Shown here: piece after piece, positions 1-8,973 of the stretch
How positions within the stretch are numbered: the first letter of the stretch is position 1
How the letters are laid out: each line of letters starts with the position of its first letter
Position numbers and translations under genes: made by a program
The notes under the pieces: generated by a model
What the model was told of the DNA's origin: nothing
What the model saw: the letters and a program-made list of their open reading frames with translations, nothing else
The model's database searches: none
Source of the DNA: an uncultured Dehalococcoidia bacterium
Lineage (GTDB): Bacteria > Chloroflexota > Dehalococcoidia > Lucifugimonadales > UBA3495
DNA: 64,000 bases
Assembly: GCA_951813535.1 (NCBI GenBank)
Contig: OX638345.1
Location: 1,315,029 to 1,379,028, forward strand
Reading direction: 5' to 3'

Positions 1-1070
<1,070 letters not shown>

Positions 1071-1088
1071 CGGATATTGCGGTTGGGA

Positions 1089-2588
1089 TCAGTCGTCTGC
1101 TACGGAAGGTTCGTCGATGAGTTGGACGTCGGCGTCGAGGATGGCGAAGTCGTACTCGTTGTCGGGAGCCACGAGGCGCTGGCCCAACACCACGACCGCC
1201 GAGATGACGGACGAAACGACCAGGGCCGACGCGAAGGCCCAGAACATCTGCCCGCCAGGAGGGGCGGTCAGCGCCCAGGGCGAGAGCAGGTCCGGCTTCG
1301 GGTAGAACAGGGCGCCGATCACGATTCCGACGGCTCCGGCCAGAATCACTCCCCAACCGGGCATCCGGCTGGAATACAGACCCACCAGCATGGGAACGGC
1401 GATGGCTGCGCCCAGCAGGTCGGCGATGAGGAAGACGTAGAGCACGCTGTGTCCCTGGGACGCCACGATGATGGCGGGGATGGCCACGATCACCGTGACG
1501 GCGCGGGCCAAACGCAGGAGCATGCCTCGTTCCAGTCCGATGCCGGCGAGGTCGGCGGCCATCCCGCTGGCGAGGCCGTTCATGAGTGTGTCCAGGGTGC
1601 TCATGGCCAGCATGAGGGCGCAGATGAGGATCAGGAAGTGCATCCACAGCGGGAAGACGTCTGCCGCCAGGGTGAACAGCGCGGCAGCGACCTCGGGGTA
1701 CTGGAACGGACCAACCGACCCATTGCCGACGGCGGCGATGCCGGCCATTCCCATGAGGAAGGTCAACGGAATGGCGATGGCGGTAGCGCCCCAGAGGCTG
1801 CGGTTCAGGGCGGCCTGGCTCTCCACGGTGTACACCCGCTGCCACATTCCGGGGTGGAAGGCGTTGGAGGCGACGATGCCGATGATCAGAACGATGCCGA
1901 AGAAGTAACTGCCGGGCGTCGTGACGGACAGGAGGCCGGCCTGCTTCGCAGCGCCCCAGGCACCTGAGCCGCCGACCAGAACGGCGGCGACGATGACCAG
2001 GAGAAGGAGCACCGGGATCAGGATCCAGAACTGGATCCGGTCGGTATAGATGGAAACGCGCAGGCCGCCGTAGGCCGTGTAGGCGATAACGACGATACCC
2101 ACGGCGACGGCGGTGGCCCACGCCGGCGAACCGGTGAGGATGCTCACCGCCGCGGTGATGGCGGTCATCTCCGCCGTGATGAAAATGCCGATCACGAAGA
2201 TGATCACGACGAAGATGGCGACGAAGGGAACCAGGCCGAACCGATGACGGACGTACTCGGTGACCGAGTGACCGTTTGGCATCAGCTGGCGGATCCTCGG
2301 TCCCACGAACATAAACATGACCGGGATCCCGGCCATGCCCAGGGCGTAACCGACCAGAGAGATGATGCCGAAGTTCGCGCCGGACTCTCCCGGGCTCAAG
2401 AGGACCCAGGTGCCGAACATCGAGGCGACCAGCGTCGCGACACCAACGTTGAACGGCGCGTGGTTGCGCGAGGTGGTGTAGTCCTCGACGCTCTGGCGTC
2501 GCCGGCGCCAGGCATACGTCAGGCCGAGGACGAGGAACGCAGCGCACGCGATGACCAGCGTTGCGATCCCCACGGTGGTATCCAGCAT
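1089..2588 (-). CDS. Sodium:solute symporter, probable thiamine-precursor transporter
   Basis: 499-residue polytopic protein of the sodium:solute symporter (SSS, LeuT-fold) family with about 13 hydrophobic segments over its whole length. The N-terminal region after TM1 (RRRRQSVEDYTTSRNHAP, then LVASMFGTWVLLSPGESGA) is typical SSS. The ATG at 2588 has GGGAGG a few bases upstream. The gene is first in a transcript that starts with a TPP riboswitch and terminator and continues into thiC. This context, not the sequence itself, points to uptake of thiamine, HMP or a related pyrimidine; SSS-type transporters in TPP regulons have been predicted before. Family assignment is firm, substrate is inference. 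The C-terminal tail (about 25 residues, acidic) is cytoplasmic or periplasmic and not diagnostic. Confidence 0.85.
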   Translation of the reverse strand: MLDTTVGIATLVIACAAFLVLGLTYAWRRRRQSVEDYTTSRNHAPFNVGVATLVASMFGTWVLLSPGESGANFGIISLVGYALGMAGIPVMFMFVGPRIRQLMPNGHSVTEYVRHRFGLVPFVAIFVVIIFVIGIFITAEMTAITAAVSILTGSPAWATAVAVGIVVIAYTAYGGLRVSIYTDRIQFWILIPVLLLLVIVAAVLVGGSGAWGAAKQAGLLSVTTPGSYFFGIVLIIGIVASNAFHPGMWQRVYTVESQAALNRSLWGATAIAIPLTFLMGMAGIAAVGNGSVGPFQYPEVAAALFTLAADVFPLWMHFLILICALMLAMSTLDTLMNGLASGMAADLAGIGLERGMLLRLARAVTVIVAIPAIIVASQGHSVLYVFLIADLLGAAIAVPMLVGLYSSRMPGWGVILAGAVGIVIGALFYPKPDLLSPWALTAPPGGQMFWAFASALVVSSVISAVVVLGQRLVAPDNEYDFAILDADVQLIDEPSVADD

Positions 2589-2636
2589 TACGAACCTCCC
2601 GATAGTTTCGAATGGCTGAACCCCGGCGGCTACCGC

Positions 2637-2671
2637 AAAACGAAAAACCGCCAGGCTTCAAACTCTGGCGG
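2637..2671 (-). terminator. Intrinsic terminator of the TPP riboswitch
   Basis: On the minus strand CCGCCAG (complement of 2665-2671) pairs with CTGGCGG (2648-2654) across a 10-base loop and is followed directly by TTTTTCGTTTT (2637-2647). It lies between the aptamer and the symporter start, where a TPP-responsive transcription terminator is expected. Confidence 0.85.
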
Positions 2672-2691
2672 ATCATAACTTGTGATTCCAA

Positions 2692-2778
2692 ATTCCTACG
2701 CCGGCATTACCCGGATCAGGTGCTACGGTCGGCGGCATTTCGGCCGCCCTCTCAGCCTGGCATAACCAAGCTCCCGCC
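2692..2778 (-). ncRNA. TPP (THI box) riboswitch aptamer
   Basis: Read on the minus strand, the segment contains the conserved elements of the TPP aptamer in order: a P1 strand beginning GCGGGAGC, the CTGAGAGGG element, a variable P3a-like hairpin made from GGCGGCCG and CGGCCGCC-type complements, and the ACCTGATCCGGGTAATGCC segment, closing with GGCGTAGGA. These match the pyrimidine- and pyrophosphate-binding arms. It lies upstream of an intrinsic terminator, the symporter gene and thiC, so it should turn the operon off when TPP is abundant. Confidence 0.95.
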
Positions 2779-2805
2779 AGAAACATATTCAAATTTTGTG
2801 GCGCG

Positions 2806-2834
2806 AGAATATCACGGTGAGAACGGGCGGTCAA
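2806..2834 (-). promoter_or_regulatory. Sigma-70-type promoter of the thi operon
   Basis: On the minus strand TTGACC (complement of 2829-2834), a 17-base spacer, then TATTCT (complement of 2806-2811) preceded by TGA, an extended -10. The predicted start near 2799 places the TPP aptamer about 20 bases into the transcript. Confidence 0.7.
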
Positions 2835-2882
2835 GCCGCGGTTCCGTGAACACGCAAAGCGTCACTTTGTGCTGACACAAAA

Positions 2883-2908
2883 GAGGGGCGACCGGCCGGT
2901 CGCCCCTC
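2883..2908 (-). terminator. Terminator hairpin after the methyltransferase operon
   Basis: A perfect 26-base palindrome, GAGGGGCGACCGG followed by its complement. On the minus strand it is followed by TTTTGTG, so it can end the panD-methyltransferase transcript, whose last stop codon is at 2943. It may also mark the end of the divergent thi region. Confidence 0.75.
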
Positions 2909-2942
2909 CATAATGCTGCAATTGCAACGATGGCGGGTTGGC

Positions 2943-3587
2943 TCAGTTCACCCGGTAGACCCAGATCTGGTGCATCACTTCCGGCTCACCCTTGGGCAGA
3001 GGCTGGAACGGGTCGGTGACCCCGACCAGGGACCAGGCGCCGCTGGCGACCAGAGCGTCCTGATGGTCCTTGAATCCCAGCTCGACGTGGGTGTCCGGCC
3101 GCATGCTGAAGACGATGTGGCCGCCGGACTTGGTTACGCGACAAAGTTCCGCAAAGGAATTGGGCGGCGCGTGGCCGGGAGTGAAGACGCCGATGCTGAT
3201 GACTGCGTCGTAGGCGTCGGAGTCGAAATCCAGGTGGTCGCCCAGGGCCATCTGTCGGAAATCGTTGTAACAACCCTTGGAGCGGGCTTCCTCCAGCATT
3301 CCCTCGGAAAGGTCCATGGCGCAGATGTCGCCGTAACCCAGGCGCTGAAGCTCCACGCCGACCAGGCCGGTGCCGGCGCCGGCGTCCAATATCTTGGCGT
3401 CCCTGGCAACGTGCTCGGCGAGGGTCTCGGCGCCGCGAACGGGGGCAAGCCAGATGAAGGTGTTTTCCAGGTCGTCGTCGTACTCCCGGGCCCACTGGTC
3501 GTAACGCTCCGCCAACTCGTCGTTAGTGGTGGACGAGTAGACCCATTGGACTCTCTCGTCCGGATTGATGCTTCCCGATTCAGGCAT
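2943..3587 (-). CDS. Class I SAM-dependent methyltransferase
   Basis: 214-residue methyltransferase with motif I ILDAGAGTGLVGVEL, the motif II region DICAMDLSEGMLEEA, motif IV YDAVISIGVFTPGH and a post-IV segment GGHIVFSMRPD. The pattern is that of the small WBSCR27-like class I enzymes. I chose the ATG at 3587 (MPESGSINPDE) because it has GGAG upstream and avoids a 38-base overlap with the preceding gene; a longer start at 3653 exists. It is the last of four genes in a panD operon and is followed by a terminator. Its substrate is unknown. It is more distant from the two paralogs upstream than they are from each other, so it may methylate a different intermediate. Confidence 0.85.
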   Translation of the reverse strand: MPESGSINPDERVQWVYSSTTNDELAERYDQWAREYDDDLENTFIWLAPVRGAETLAEHVARDAKILDAGAGTGLVGVELQRLGYGDICAMDLSEGMLEEARSKGCYNDFRQMALGDHLDFDSDAYDAVISIGVFTPGHAPPNSFAELCRVTKSGGHIVFSMRPDTHVELGFKDHQDALVASGAWSLVGVTDPFQPLPKGEPEVMHQIWVYRVN

Positions 3588-3615
3588 TGGTAATAGCTCC
3601 GCGGTAGGTATCGGA

Positions 3616-4467
3616 CTAGGCCGGCTTGATGCACAGGTACTGCGCCCATCCAAGCTCGTCGTTGTTGATGGCTTCGACCGTCTTCATATAGGCGTCGGTC
3701 AGGTAGTCGAAGCGGTCCTGGTATCCCTCGGGGCCTTCCGCTATGGACGCCAACCGGGACAAGTAGGTGTAGCTGCGAGCGAGGTGGGACGACAGGTCGC
3801 GGGCCTGCAGCACGCGGAAACCCACTTTGACCAACGCATCCATGTACGAGTAGAAGCTGAAGTCGGTATCGAAGAGCAGCCGGTCGTACACGAACTTGCG
3901 CGCCGATTCGCTGATATTGGTACGGGGCTTGATGAGGTCATCGAAGATGAACTGCCCGCCGGGTTCGAGGACGCGGAACGCTTCCTCAAGCACCTTCACC
4001 TTGTCGGGCACATGGTAGACGGTGGCCTGACTCCAGACGTGGGTGAACGTGCCCTCATCGAAGGGGAGCTCAGTGGCCGACGCCTTTTCAAATGCCACTT
4101 TCCCGGCGAGGTCCGGCATCTGTTCCAGGGACGCGACGGCGTTGGCGATGCGCACTCCGCTGAGGTCGATCCCGGTCGCGTGGGCGCCGGTGTTCCGGTG
4201 GACCCAGACCACGTTGGTACCGTTGCCGCAGCCGACGTCGAGGACGCGGCTGTTGGCGCCGATGCTGGCGTATTCCACCATCAGTTCGTTGAGGCGGATG
4301 CCCGCGCTGCGGAAGTCATCGCGGATGTTGTCATCGCCGGTGGGCTCACTGTCGAAGACCCCCCAGTGCACGCTGCCGTCGGCATCCCACACGGAACGGT
4401 AGATGACGTCCTCGGCGTCGTAGTATTCCTCGGTTTCCTGTTCTGAAAACCGGTGACCCGTTACCAT
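3616..4467 (-). CDS. SAM-dependent methyltransferase, paralog A (SDMT/GSMT-like)
   Basis: 283 residues. Motif I VLDVGCGNGTNVVWV, motif II ATGIDLSGVRIANA, motif IV THVWSQATVYHVPD and post-IV RVLEPGGQFIFDDL are clear. The WSQ...VLEEAFRVLEPGG arrangement and the C-terminal WAQYLCIKP resemble sarcosine/dimethylglycine and related small-amine N-methyltransferases. Start ATG at 4467 follows AAAGGAG. The downstream paralog in this operon shares most of its sequence, including the N-terminal RFSE-ETEEYYDAED block and the segment FVYDRLLFDTDFSFYSYMDA, so this is a tandem duplication. The link to beta-alanine methylation is inference from panD in the same transcript. Confidence 0.85.
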   Translation of the reverse strand: MVTGHRFSEQETEEYYDAEDVIYRSVWDADGSVHWGVFDSEPTGDDNIRDDFRSAGIRLNELMVEYASIGANSRVLDVGCGNGTNVVWVHRNTGAHATGIDLSGVRIANAVASLEQMPDLAGKVAFEKASATELPFDEGTFTHVWSQATVYHVPDKVKVLEEAFRVLEPGGQFIFDDLIKPRTNISESARKFVYDRLLFDTDFSFYSYMDALVKVGFRVLQARDLSSHLARSYTYLSRLASIAEGPEGYQDRFDYLTDAYMKTVEAINNDELGWAQYLCIKPA

Positions 4468-4502
4468 ATATAGCTCCTTTCGTAGCCTTGATCTTCGTGC
4501 GC

Positions 4503-5378
4503 CTACTTGACGCAGAGGTATTGGGCCCAGCCCAACTCGTCGTTGCGCACCGCCTGCACCATTTTCAGGTAGGCGTCGGAGAGCGCGGAGAAACGTTCCC
4601 GCCGATCGGCATCTTCGCCGGTGGCGGCCATCTGCGACAGGCAGGAATAGCTGCGGGCCAGATGCGCGGACAGGTCCCGGGCCTCCAGCACCTTGAAGCC
4701 GGTTTCGCGAAGGGCGTCCATGTACGAGTAGAAGCTGAAGTCGGTGTCGAACAGCAGCCGGTCGTACACGAAAGTGCGCGCCTCATCGCTGATATCGGGT
4801 TTGGGTTTGGTGAGGTCGTCGAAGACCATCACGCCGCCGGGCCGCAACACCCGGAACGCTTCCCGCAGCGTCTTTTCCTTATCAGGGATGTGGTAGATGG
4901 TGGCCTGGCTCCAAACGTGGGAGAAGGCGCCATCCGCAAAGGGCAGTTCGGTGGCCGAAGCCTTGTGGAACTCCAGGCGCGGCGCCAGGTCCGGAACATC
5001 GCCGATGGACGCAATGGCGTTGTCGATCCGTACGCCGCTCAGGTCGATGCCGGTGACGTGGGCCCCGGTGGTACGGCACAGCCAGGTGGCCGTGTTGCCG
5101 TTGCCGCAGCCCAGATCAAGCACCCGAGCGCAGCCATCGATGCGGGAGTTCTCCAGCATGATGGCGTTCAGGCGGGAGCAGGCGGCGAGGAAGTCGTCCC
5201 GGACATTTGAACCGGAGATCGACGAGTCGAAACCCGGCTCTTCCGGGGAGTCGAACACGCCCCAGTGAAGGCTGCCCTCCGCGTCCCAGAAAGAACGGTA
5301 GAGGGCATCCTCGGCGTCGTAGTATTCCTCGGTTTCGCGCTCAGAAAAGCGCGACGGGCTCGGGCTGGGGCTCGGCAT
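4503..5378 (-). CDS. SAM-dependent methyltransferase, paralog B (SDMT/GSMT-like)
   Basis: 291 residues, tandem paralog of the neighbouring gene 35 bases downstream. Motif I VLDLGCGNGNTATWL, motif II VTGIDLSGVRIDNA, motif IV SHVWSQATIYHIPD and RVLRPGGVMVFDDL match position by position. It has a short insertion near residue 45 (PEEPGFDSSISGSN region) absent from paralog A. The start codon at 5378 lies inside the last 38 bases of panD, giving strong translational coupling; no good internal start exists because the conserved RFSERETEEYY block begins within ten residues of it. The N-terminal PSPSPSPS stretch is encoded in the overlap and is probably unstructured. Confidence 0.85.
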   Translation of the reverse strand: MPSPSPSPSRFSERETEEYYDAEDALYRSFWDAEGSLHWGVFDSPEEPGFDSSISGSNVRDDFLAACSRLNAIMLENSRIDGCARVLDLGCGNGNTATWLCRTTGAHVTGIDLSGVRIDNAIASIGDVPDLAPRLEFHKASATELPFADGAFSHVWSQATIYHIPDKEKTLREAFRVLRPGGVMVFDDLTKPKPDISDEARTFVYDRLLFDTDFSFYSYMDALRETGFKVLEARDLSAHLARSYSCLSQMAATGEDADRRERFSALSDAYLKMVQAVRNDELGWAQYLCVK

Positions 5379-5730
5379 ACATTGACCCTTCGATCCACTC
5401 GAGGAATTTGTTGTTTTCGTCGACCAGCATCATGCGGGGGTCCACAGGCTCGTCGGTGACCTCAAAAGCGAGGATGATCAGGCAGTCGCGCTCCTGGCAG
5501 AGCCGGGCGGCTGCGCCCTGGACGGCGATGGTCCCGCTGCCGCGCTCGGCGGGCAGGGCGTAGGTTTCCCAACGGGCGCCGTTGTTGATGTTCAGCACCT
5601 GGACCTTCTCGAACGCGACGATATCCGTCTGTTCCATCAGATCACGGTCGATGAGGATGCTGCCCACGTAACCCAGGTTGGCGCTGGTTACCCAACAGCG
5701 GTGGATCTTGGACCTCAGAACTTCTCTCAT
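5341..5730 (-). CDS. panD: Aspartate 1-decarboxylase (pyruvoyl-dependent)
   Basis: 129 residues, the usual PanD length. It decarboxylates L-aspartate to beta-alanine after self-cleavage at Gly23-Ser24 in LGYVGSILID, which creates the pyruvoyl group. Other family residues are present: Lys8 in the RSKIHR segment, Arg53 in NNGARWETYA, and the GTIAVQGAAARL segment near 67-77. ATG at 5730 follows GAGGAG. It is the first gene after a long leader and overlaps the next methyltransferase start by 38 bases. No panB, panC or panE is present anywhere in the window, so in this operon beta-alanine may feed the methyltransferases, although it could still supply pantothenate made elsewhere. Confidence 0.93.
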   Translation of the reverse strand: MREVLRSKIHRCWVTSANLGYVGSILIDRDLMEQTDIVAFEKVQVLNINNGARWETYALPAERGSGTIAVQGAAARLCQERDCLIILAFEVTDEPVDPRMMLVDENNKFLEWIEGSMYAEPQPEPVALF

Positions 5731-6178
5731 GTTCGCTCCTCGTTTTTAATGGCCAAGCTTGGTTGGCAATGGTGGATTTTCGGCCAGGTTCAGGCCAAGT
5801 TTGCCGTCGCGGCCGCGGTGGGGCTCGGAAGCCTCCGGTACAAGCAGGCATGTTTAAACATGCACCAGCCCGTGGTCGGCGTTGCGGCGAAAACCCGAAG
5901 GGGGAGGGCTTGTGGCGGAACGCTACTTCCGCCGCCCATTTAGGCTACGAGCAGCTAGGGCTCGCACGGCAGCTGGTGCTTGGCACGCCCGCGGATGGTG
6001 TCAACCCCGGTGGGACGGCCGCTCCCAGATAGCAGAGAATGGTCGCACTGGCCCCGCATCACGCGAGACCGCCTAGAGTCCGGTTCCGACAATTGTCGGC
6101 GCGCTGAAAGCGCGGCTGCACTCATATGGCCTCCTTGCTTAAGGGCAGGTTGATGGGTGTGCAGACCTGCGTTTGAGT
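5731..6178 (-). ncRNA. Long structured leader of the panD operon (class not recognised)
   Basis: About 450 untranslated bases separate the predicted transcription start from panD. The RNA can form many GC-rich hairpins, for example GGCGGAA/TTCCGCC near 5910-5935 and the self-complementary GCATGTTTAAACATGC near 5848-5863. It also holds a short reading frame (ATG near 6128, preceded by AAGGAGG, about 58 codons) with no recognisable product, which could be a leader peptide or chance. RNA motifs upstream of pan genes are known in Chloroflexota (the pan motif), but I cannot confirm the required bulged adenosines by eye. Confidence 0.4.
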
Positions 6179-6184
6179 GCCCGC

Positions 6185-6213
6185 AGTTTAGCGTCGCCGG
6201 TTTCCGATGTCAA
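6185..6213 (-). promoter_or_regulatory. Promoter of the panD-methyltransferase operon
   Basis: On the minus strand a consensus -35 TTGACA (complement of 6208-6213), a 17-base spacer and -10 TAAACT (complement of 6185-6190). Predicted start near 6178. Confidence 0.75.
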
Positions 6214-6341
6214 ATCCGAGAGCAATTTTGAGCAAATTTCGCAAAAACTCGTAAAAAGGTACGTTTTGGCTCGTTGCAATGATTGATTTATCATTGACGG
6301 GTTGTGCTATGGCGAAAGGGCGCCGAAAACCGGCAAGCACG

Positions 6342-6785
6342 TCATAGCCCCGGGACCGGGGCCGGCGGCCAGGTGTCAAACAGGGCCAACTGCTGCGGGC
6401 CCTGGCGGCGAACCTCGCCGAAGGCCGAGCACCAACGGGGTATGCCGCGCACGGAAGCGTGGCCTTCAAATACCGCCCCGTGACCCTGGTAGCTGTGCCG
6501 GGACCAAAGCCACGCGTGCAGCAGCTCGTGCGCCAGGATGCCTTCAATCCCCCGTCGGCCGGAACGTTGCAATCGTGGATGAGACAGCCCAATGAGCCAG
6601 GAGCCGTCCGGATAGCAGAAGCAGCGGCCCCCGGTGGCCGAAATTCGCTCCAGTACAATCGAGCCGGCCGGAATTTCCAATCCGTCCAGTTGATACTTTT
6701 CCGCGACGCCGTGGACCCACCCGAGGTCGTTGAGCAGAACGCCCTTCGGCGCGGGCCACGACGATTGCGATGACTGAGGCAGCAT
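6342..6785 (-). CDS. SprT-like zinc metalloprotease domain protein
   Basis: 147 residues. The centre carries GILAHELLHAWLW, an HExxH zinc motif, followed 10 residues later by the GHGAVFEGHA segment, the spacing seen in SprT/Spartan-type domains (HExxH then HG..F). The N-terminal part (residues 15-75) looks like a small beta-rich lead-in (IPAGSIVLERI, CYPDGSWLIGL). There is no signal peptide and no C-terminal zinc ribbon, so it is shorter than full SprT. Start ATG at 6785 is 36 bases after the oxidoreductase stop and lacks a strong ribosome site. Substrate is unknown; family membership is likely but based on motif only. Confidence 0.65.
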   Translation of the reverse strand: MLPQSSQSSWPAPKGVLLNDLGWVHGVAEKYQLDGLEIPAGSIVLERISATGGRCFCYPDGSWLIGLSHPRLQRSGRRGIEGILAHELLHAWLWSRHSYQGHGAVFEGHASVRGIPRWCSAFGEVRRQGPQQLALFDTWPPAPVPGL

Positions 6786-6821
6786 CGTTGGATTGGATGC
6801 GATGGTGGTGTCTCGAGGCGA

Positions 6822-7787
6822 CTACGGCGTGAGGATGATCTTCCCGGTGGTGGCGCGGCCGGCCAGTTGGCGGTGGGCCTCCGGGGCATCGGATAGTGGG
6901 AAAAGGTGCTCCACGCGCAGGTTGAGTTCACCGGATTGGACCCATCCCAGCACGGCGCCGGCGCGCTTTTCCAATTCCTCGCGGTTGGCGGTGTAGTCGC
7001 CGAGCCCGGGTCGCGTCAGGAATTTGGAGCCGTTGCCCAGCACCCGAGGATCCATCGATTCGACCGGGCCGCTGGCCTGGCCGTAGAGCACCATGTAGCC
7101 GCGTGGAGCGAGGCAGGCGATGCTGCGGTCGAAGGTGTCTTTGCCCACCGCGTCGTACACAACCTGCAGCCCGGCCCCGTCGGTGGCATCGGCGATTTCG
7201 GCGGCGAAGTCCTGCTGGGTGTAGAGAATGACGTGGTCAGCGCCGGCGCCACGGGCCAACTCCGCCTTGGCCTCGGTGGAAACGGTGGAGTAGACGTAGG
7301 CTCCGAGAGCCTTGCACATCTGGATGAGAAGCAGTCCGACGCCGCCGGCTCCGGAATGGACGAGCACACGGTCCCCGGCCCGGACGCGGTAGGTGTCATA
7401 ACACAGGTAGTGGGCGGTCATCCCCTGAAGCATGGCAGCCGCGCCGTCTCGGGCGGACAGGCCTTCAGGCATCTTGATCAGGCGCCAGGCCGGAACCAGG
7501 GCCTGCTCCGCATAGGACCCGGGGTGACTGCAATAGGCGATGGTATCGCCCACGGCGACGTTGGTCACGCCGGAACCGACCTCGCGCACGACGCCGGCTC
7601 CCTCGACACCGGCCACCCAGGGCAGGCCGGGCGGGTTGGCGCCCATGCGGCTGTAGATGTCGGTGAAGTTGACGCCGACGGCCTGGATGTCGACCACCGC
7701 CTGGTCCGGGCCCGGGCTCGGATCCGGCAGGTCGACGTATTTCATCACCTCAGGTCCGCCGTATTCGGTTATCTGGATGGCTTTCAT
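6822..7787 (-). CDS. NADPH:quinone oxidoreductase (zinc-independent MDR family)
   Basis: 321 residues of the medium-chain dehydrogenase/reductase superfamily, quinone-reductase branch. N-terminal GroES-like part with VGVNFTDIYSRMG and VAGVEGAGVVREVG; Rossmann part with VLVHSGAGGVGLLLIQ and LGAYVYSTVSTEAK for NADPH; C-terminal LFPLSDAPEAHRQLAGRATTGKIIL is typical. It lacks the cysteine cluster for structural zinc, as expected of this branch. I chose the ATG at 7787 (MKAIQITEYGG) because GGAGG lies seven bases upstream. A TGCTATGCT extended -10 lies at 7843-7851 on the minus strand. Likely reduces small quinones or enones; no specific substrate can be inferred. Confidence 0.9.
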   Translation of the reverse strand: MKAIQITEYGGPEVMKYVDLPDPSPGPDQAVVDIQAVGVNFTDIYSRMGANPPGLPWVAGVEGAGVVREVGSGVTNVAVGDTIAYCSHPGSYAEQALVPAWRLIKMPEGLSARDGAAAMLQGMTAHYLCYDTYRVRAGDRVLVHSGAGGVGLLLIQMCKALGAYVYSTVSTEAKAELARGAGADHVILYTQQDFAAEIADATDGAGLQVVYDAVGKDTFDRSIACLAPRGYMVLYGQASGPVESMDPRVLGNGSKFLTRPGLGDYTANREELEKRAGAVLGWVQSGELNLRVEHLFPLSDAPEAHRQLAGRATTGKIILTP

Positions 7788-7798
7788 GGCAACAGCCT

Positions 7799-7832
7799 CC
7801 GTGTTTGCTGGGGTTCCGTGTTTGCTGGGGTT
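7799..7832. repeat. 17-bp perfect tandem duplication in a 5' leader
   Basis: Two exact copies of a 17-base unit, CCGTGTTTGCTGGGGTT, at 7799-7815 and 7816-7832. They lie between the predicted promoter and start codon of the quinone oxidoreductase, so a slippage event in the leader is the simplest explanation. Confidence 0.9.
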
Positions 7833-8024
7833 CAGTTTCGGTAGCATAGCATAGGGTCTCCGGGCGTCCGCAACGCGGCATTGTCAGCAATCGGCAGCCG
7901 ACGGGCGCTGGACCGCATGGATGACAGCAGCCAGACCGGGGCGGCGCAACCGCCACGGGTCATCTACACACCAAGCAGCCCGCTTCGCCGGCCGGAGCGG
8001 TTGCGTCCGTTGCTGGACGCGCCG

Positions 8025-8627
8025 TCACATGATTTGGAAATGCGCCTCGGTGGGCGCGCAGTCCACACCGTTGATGGGAACCAGGTCCTGCGGACATGCC
8101 GAAAACGCGACCACGCAGTCCATTTCGGCGCGCAGGGTCAGGTGGTCCCCCGGCCGGCAGACCGGAGGTTCGAAGCTGACTGCTCCGTCGGAACCCACTG
8201 GTATGTTCATGAACAGGTTCCACGGGCTGGGCGTTTCCGGGGGTGTCAGGCCAAGCTCCGCGAGGGCGGCGGCCAGGTTGTCGGTGCAGTTGTCGTGGTA
8301 ATCCTCGCAGCCCAGCAGTTCGTAGCGATACCGGTCGCACGCTGCCAGCAGCGTGTCGTGTATGCCTCCGGACGTGTCTTCGACCAGGGTCAGGATCGGC
8401 CGGCGCCGGTTGGTGACCATGGACTGCCCGACCTGCGGCATGATGCTGGCCAGCGCGGTGCGCGAATGTTCCATGGACATGAACTCGGTCAGCTCGAGTC
8501 GGGAAAACGCCCAGGTGTCGATCACCTGCTGTCCGTGGGTGTTGATGATGCGCACGCTCTGGCCCTGGTCCAGGAAGGCGGCTTTGCCGCGCCGCGCCGG
8601 GATGGTGATAAGGGAGGACGTTGTCAT
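8025..8627 (-). CDS. DUF1989 (urea carboxylase-associated) family protein
   Basis: 200 residues of the DUF1989 family, which accompanies urea amidolyase and some amine-degradation genes. Visible family features: RIINTHGQQVIDTWAF, FMSMEHSRTAL, TNRRRPILTLVEDTSGGIHDTL, LLGCEDYHDNCTDNL, PSPWNLFMNIP and the CRPGDHLTLRAEMD segment. Conserved His and Cys residues suggest a metal site. The ATG at 8627 begins the conserved domain (MTTSSLITIPARRG); longer in-frame extension to 8822 has no homology-like character. No urea carboxylase gene is next to it, so its partner reaction is unknown here. Confidence 0.8.
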   Translation of the reverse strand: MTTSSLITIPARRGKAAFLDQGQSVRIINTHGQQVIDTWAFSRLELTEFMSMEHSRTALASIMPQVGQSMVTNRRRPILTLVEDTSGGIHDTLLAACDRYRYELLGCEDYHDNCTDNLAAALAELGLTPPETPSPWNLFMNIPVGSDGAVSFEPPVCRPGDHLTLRAEMDCVVAFSACPQDLVPINGVDCAPTEAHFQIM

Positions 8628-8893
8628 AAGGGGCACCTGCGACGTGGATCCGGTGGCTTCAGGGAGGGCGGCTGCGAACCGCACGGTTGGTTCATGATAT
8701 GCGTGCGACGGCGCTCCGACAATCACCGCCGCGCCAGCATGGCTTGCGACTGCCTGGGCCCGAAAGTCGCGCATGCCAGGTGAACGCGGGAGGCGTGTTG
8801 CTGACGAACCTGAGCACTTCACCGTCTATAATCGTGTAAACCGAAGCAAGAATGACGCACACGAGGTCGACCGTGCGCTGGCGCTGGGCTCGT

Positions 8894-8923
8894 TTGCCCT
8901 ACCTCCGGCCAAAATGCTATATT
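8894..8923 (+). promoter_or_regulatory. Promoter of the GreA-fusion gene
   Basis: TTGCCC (8894-8899), 18-base spacer and TATATT (8918-8923) with an upstream TGC, an extended -10. Start expected near 8930, about 44 bases before the TTG start codon. The rest of the 8628-8973 gap holds no gene that I can support; a second TATAAT lies at 8827-8832 without a good -35. Confidence 0.55.
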
Positions 8924-8973
8924 GACGGAAGTTTGAAGCCTGAGCCTGTGGCCAAAACCGGAGGGATAAACAG

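Noticed and set aside
5731-6178. SAM, SAH or cobalamin riboswitch in the panD leader
   Set aside because: I looked for the conserved core elements of these classes and could not find them; kept only as an unclassified leader.
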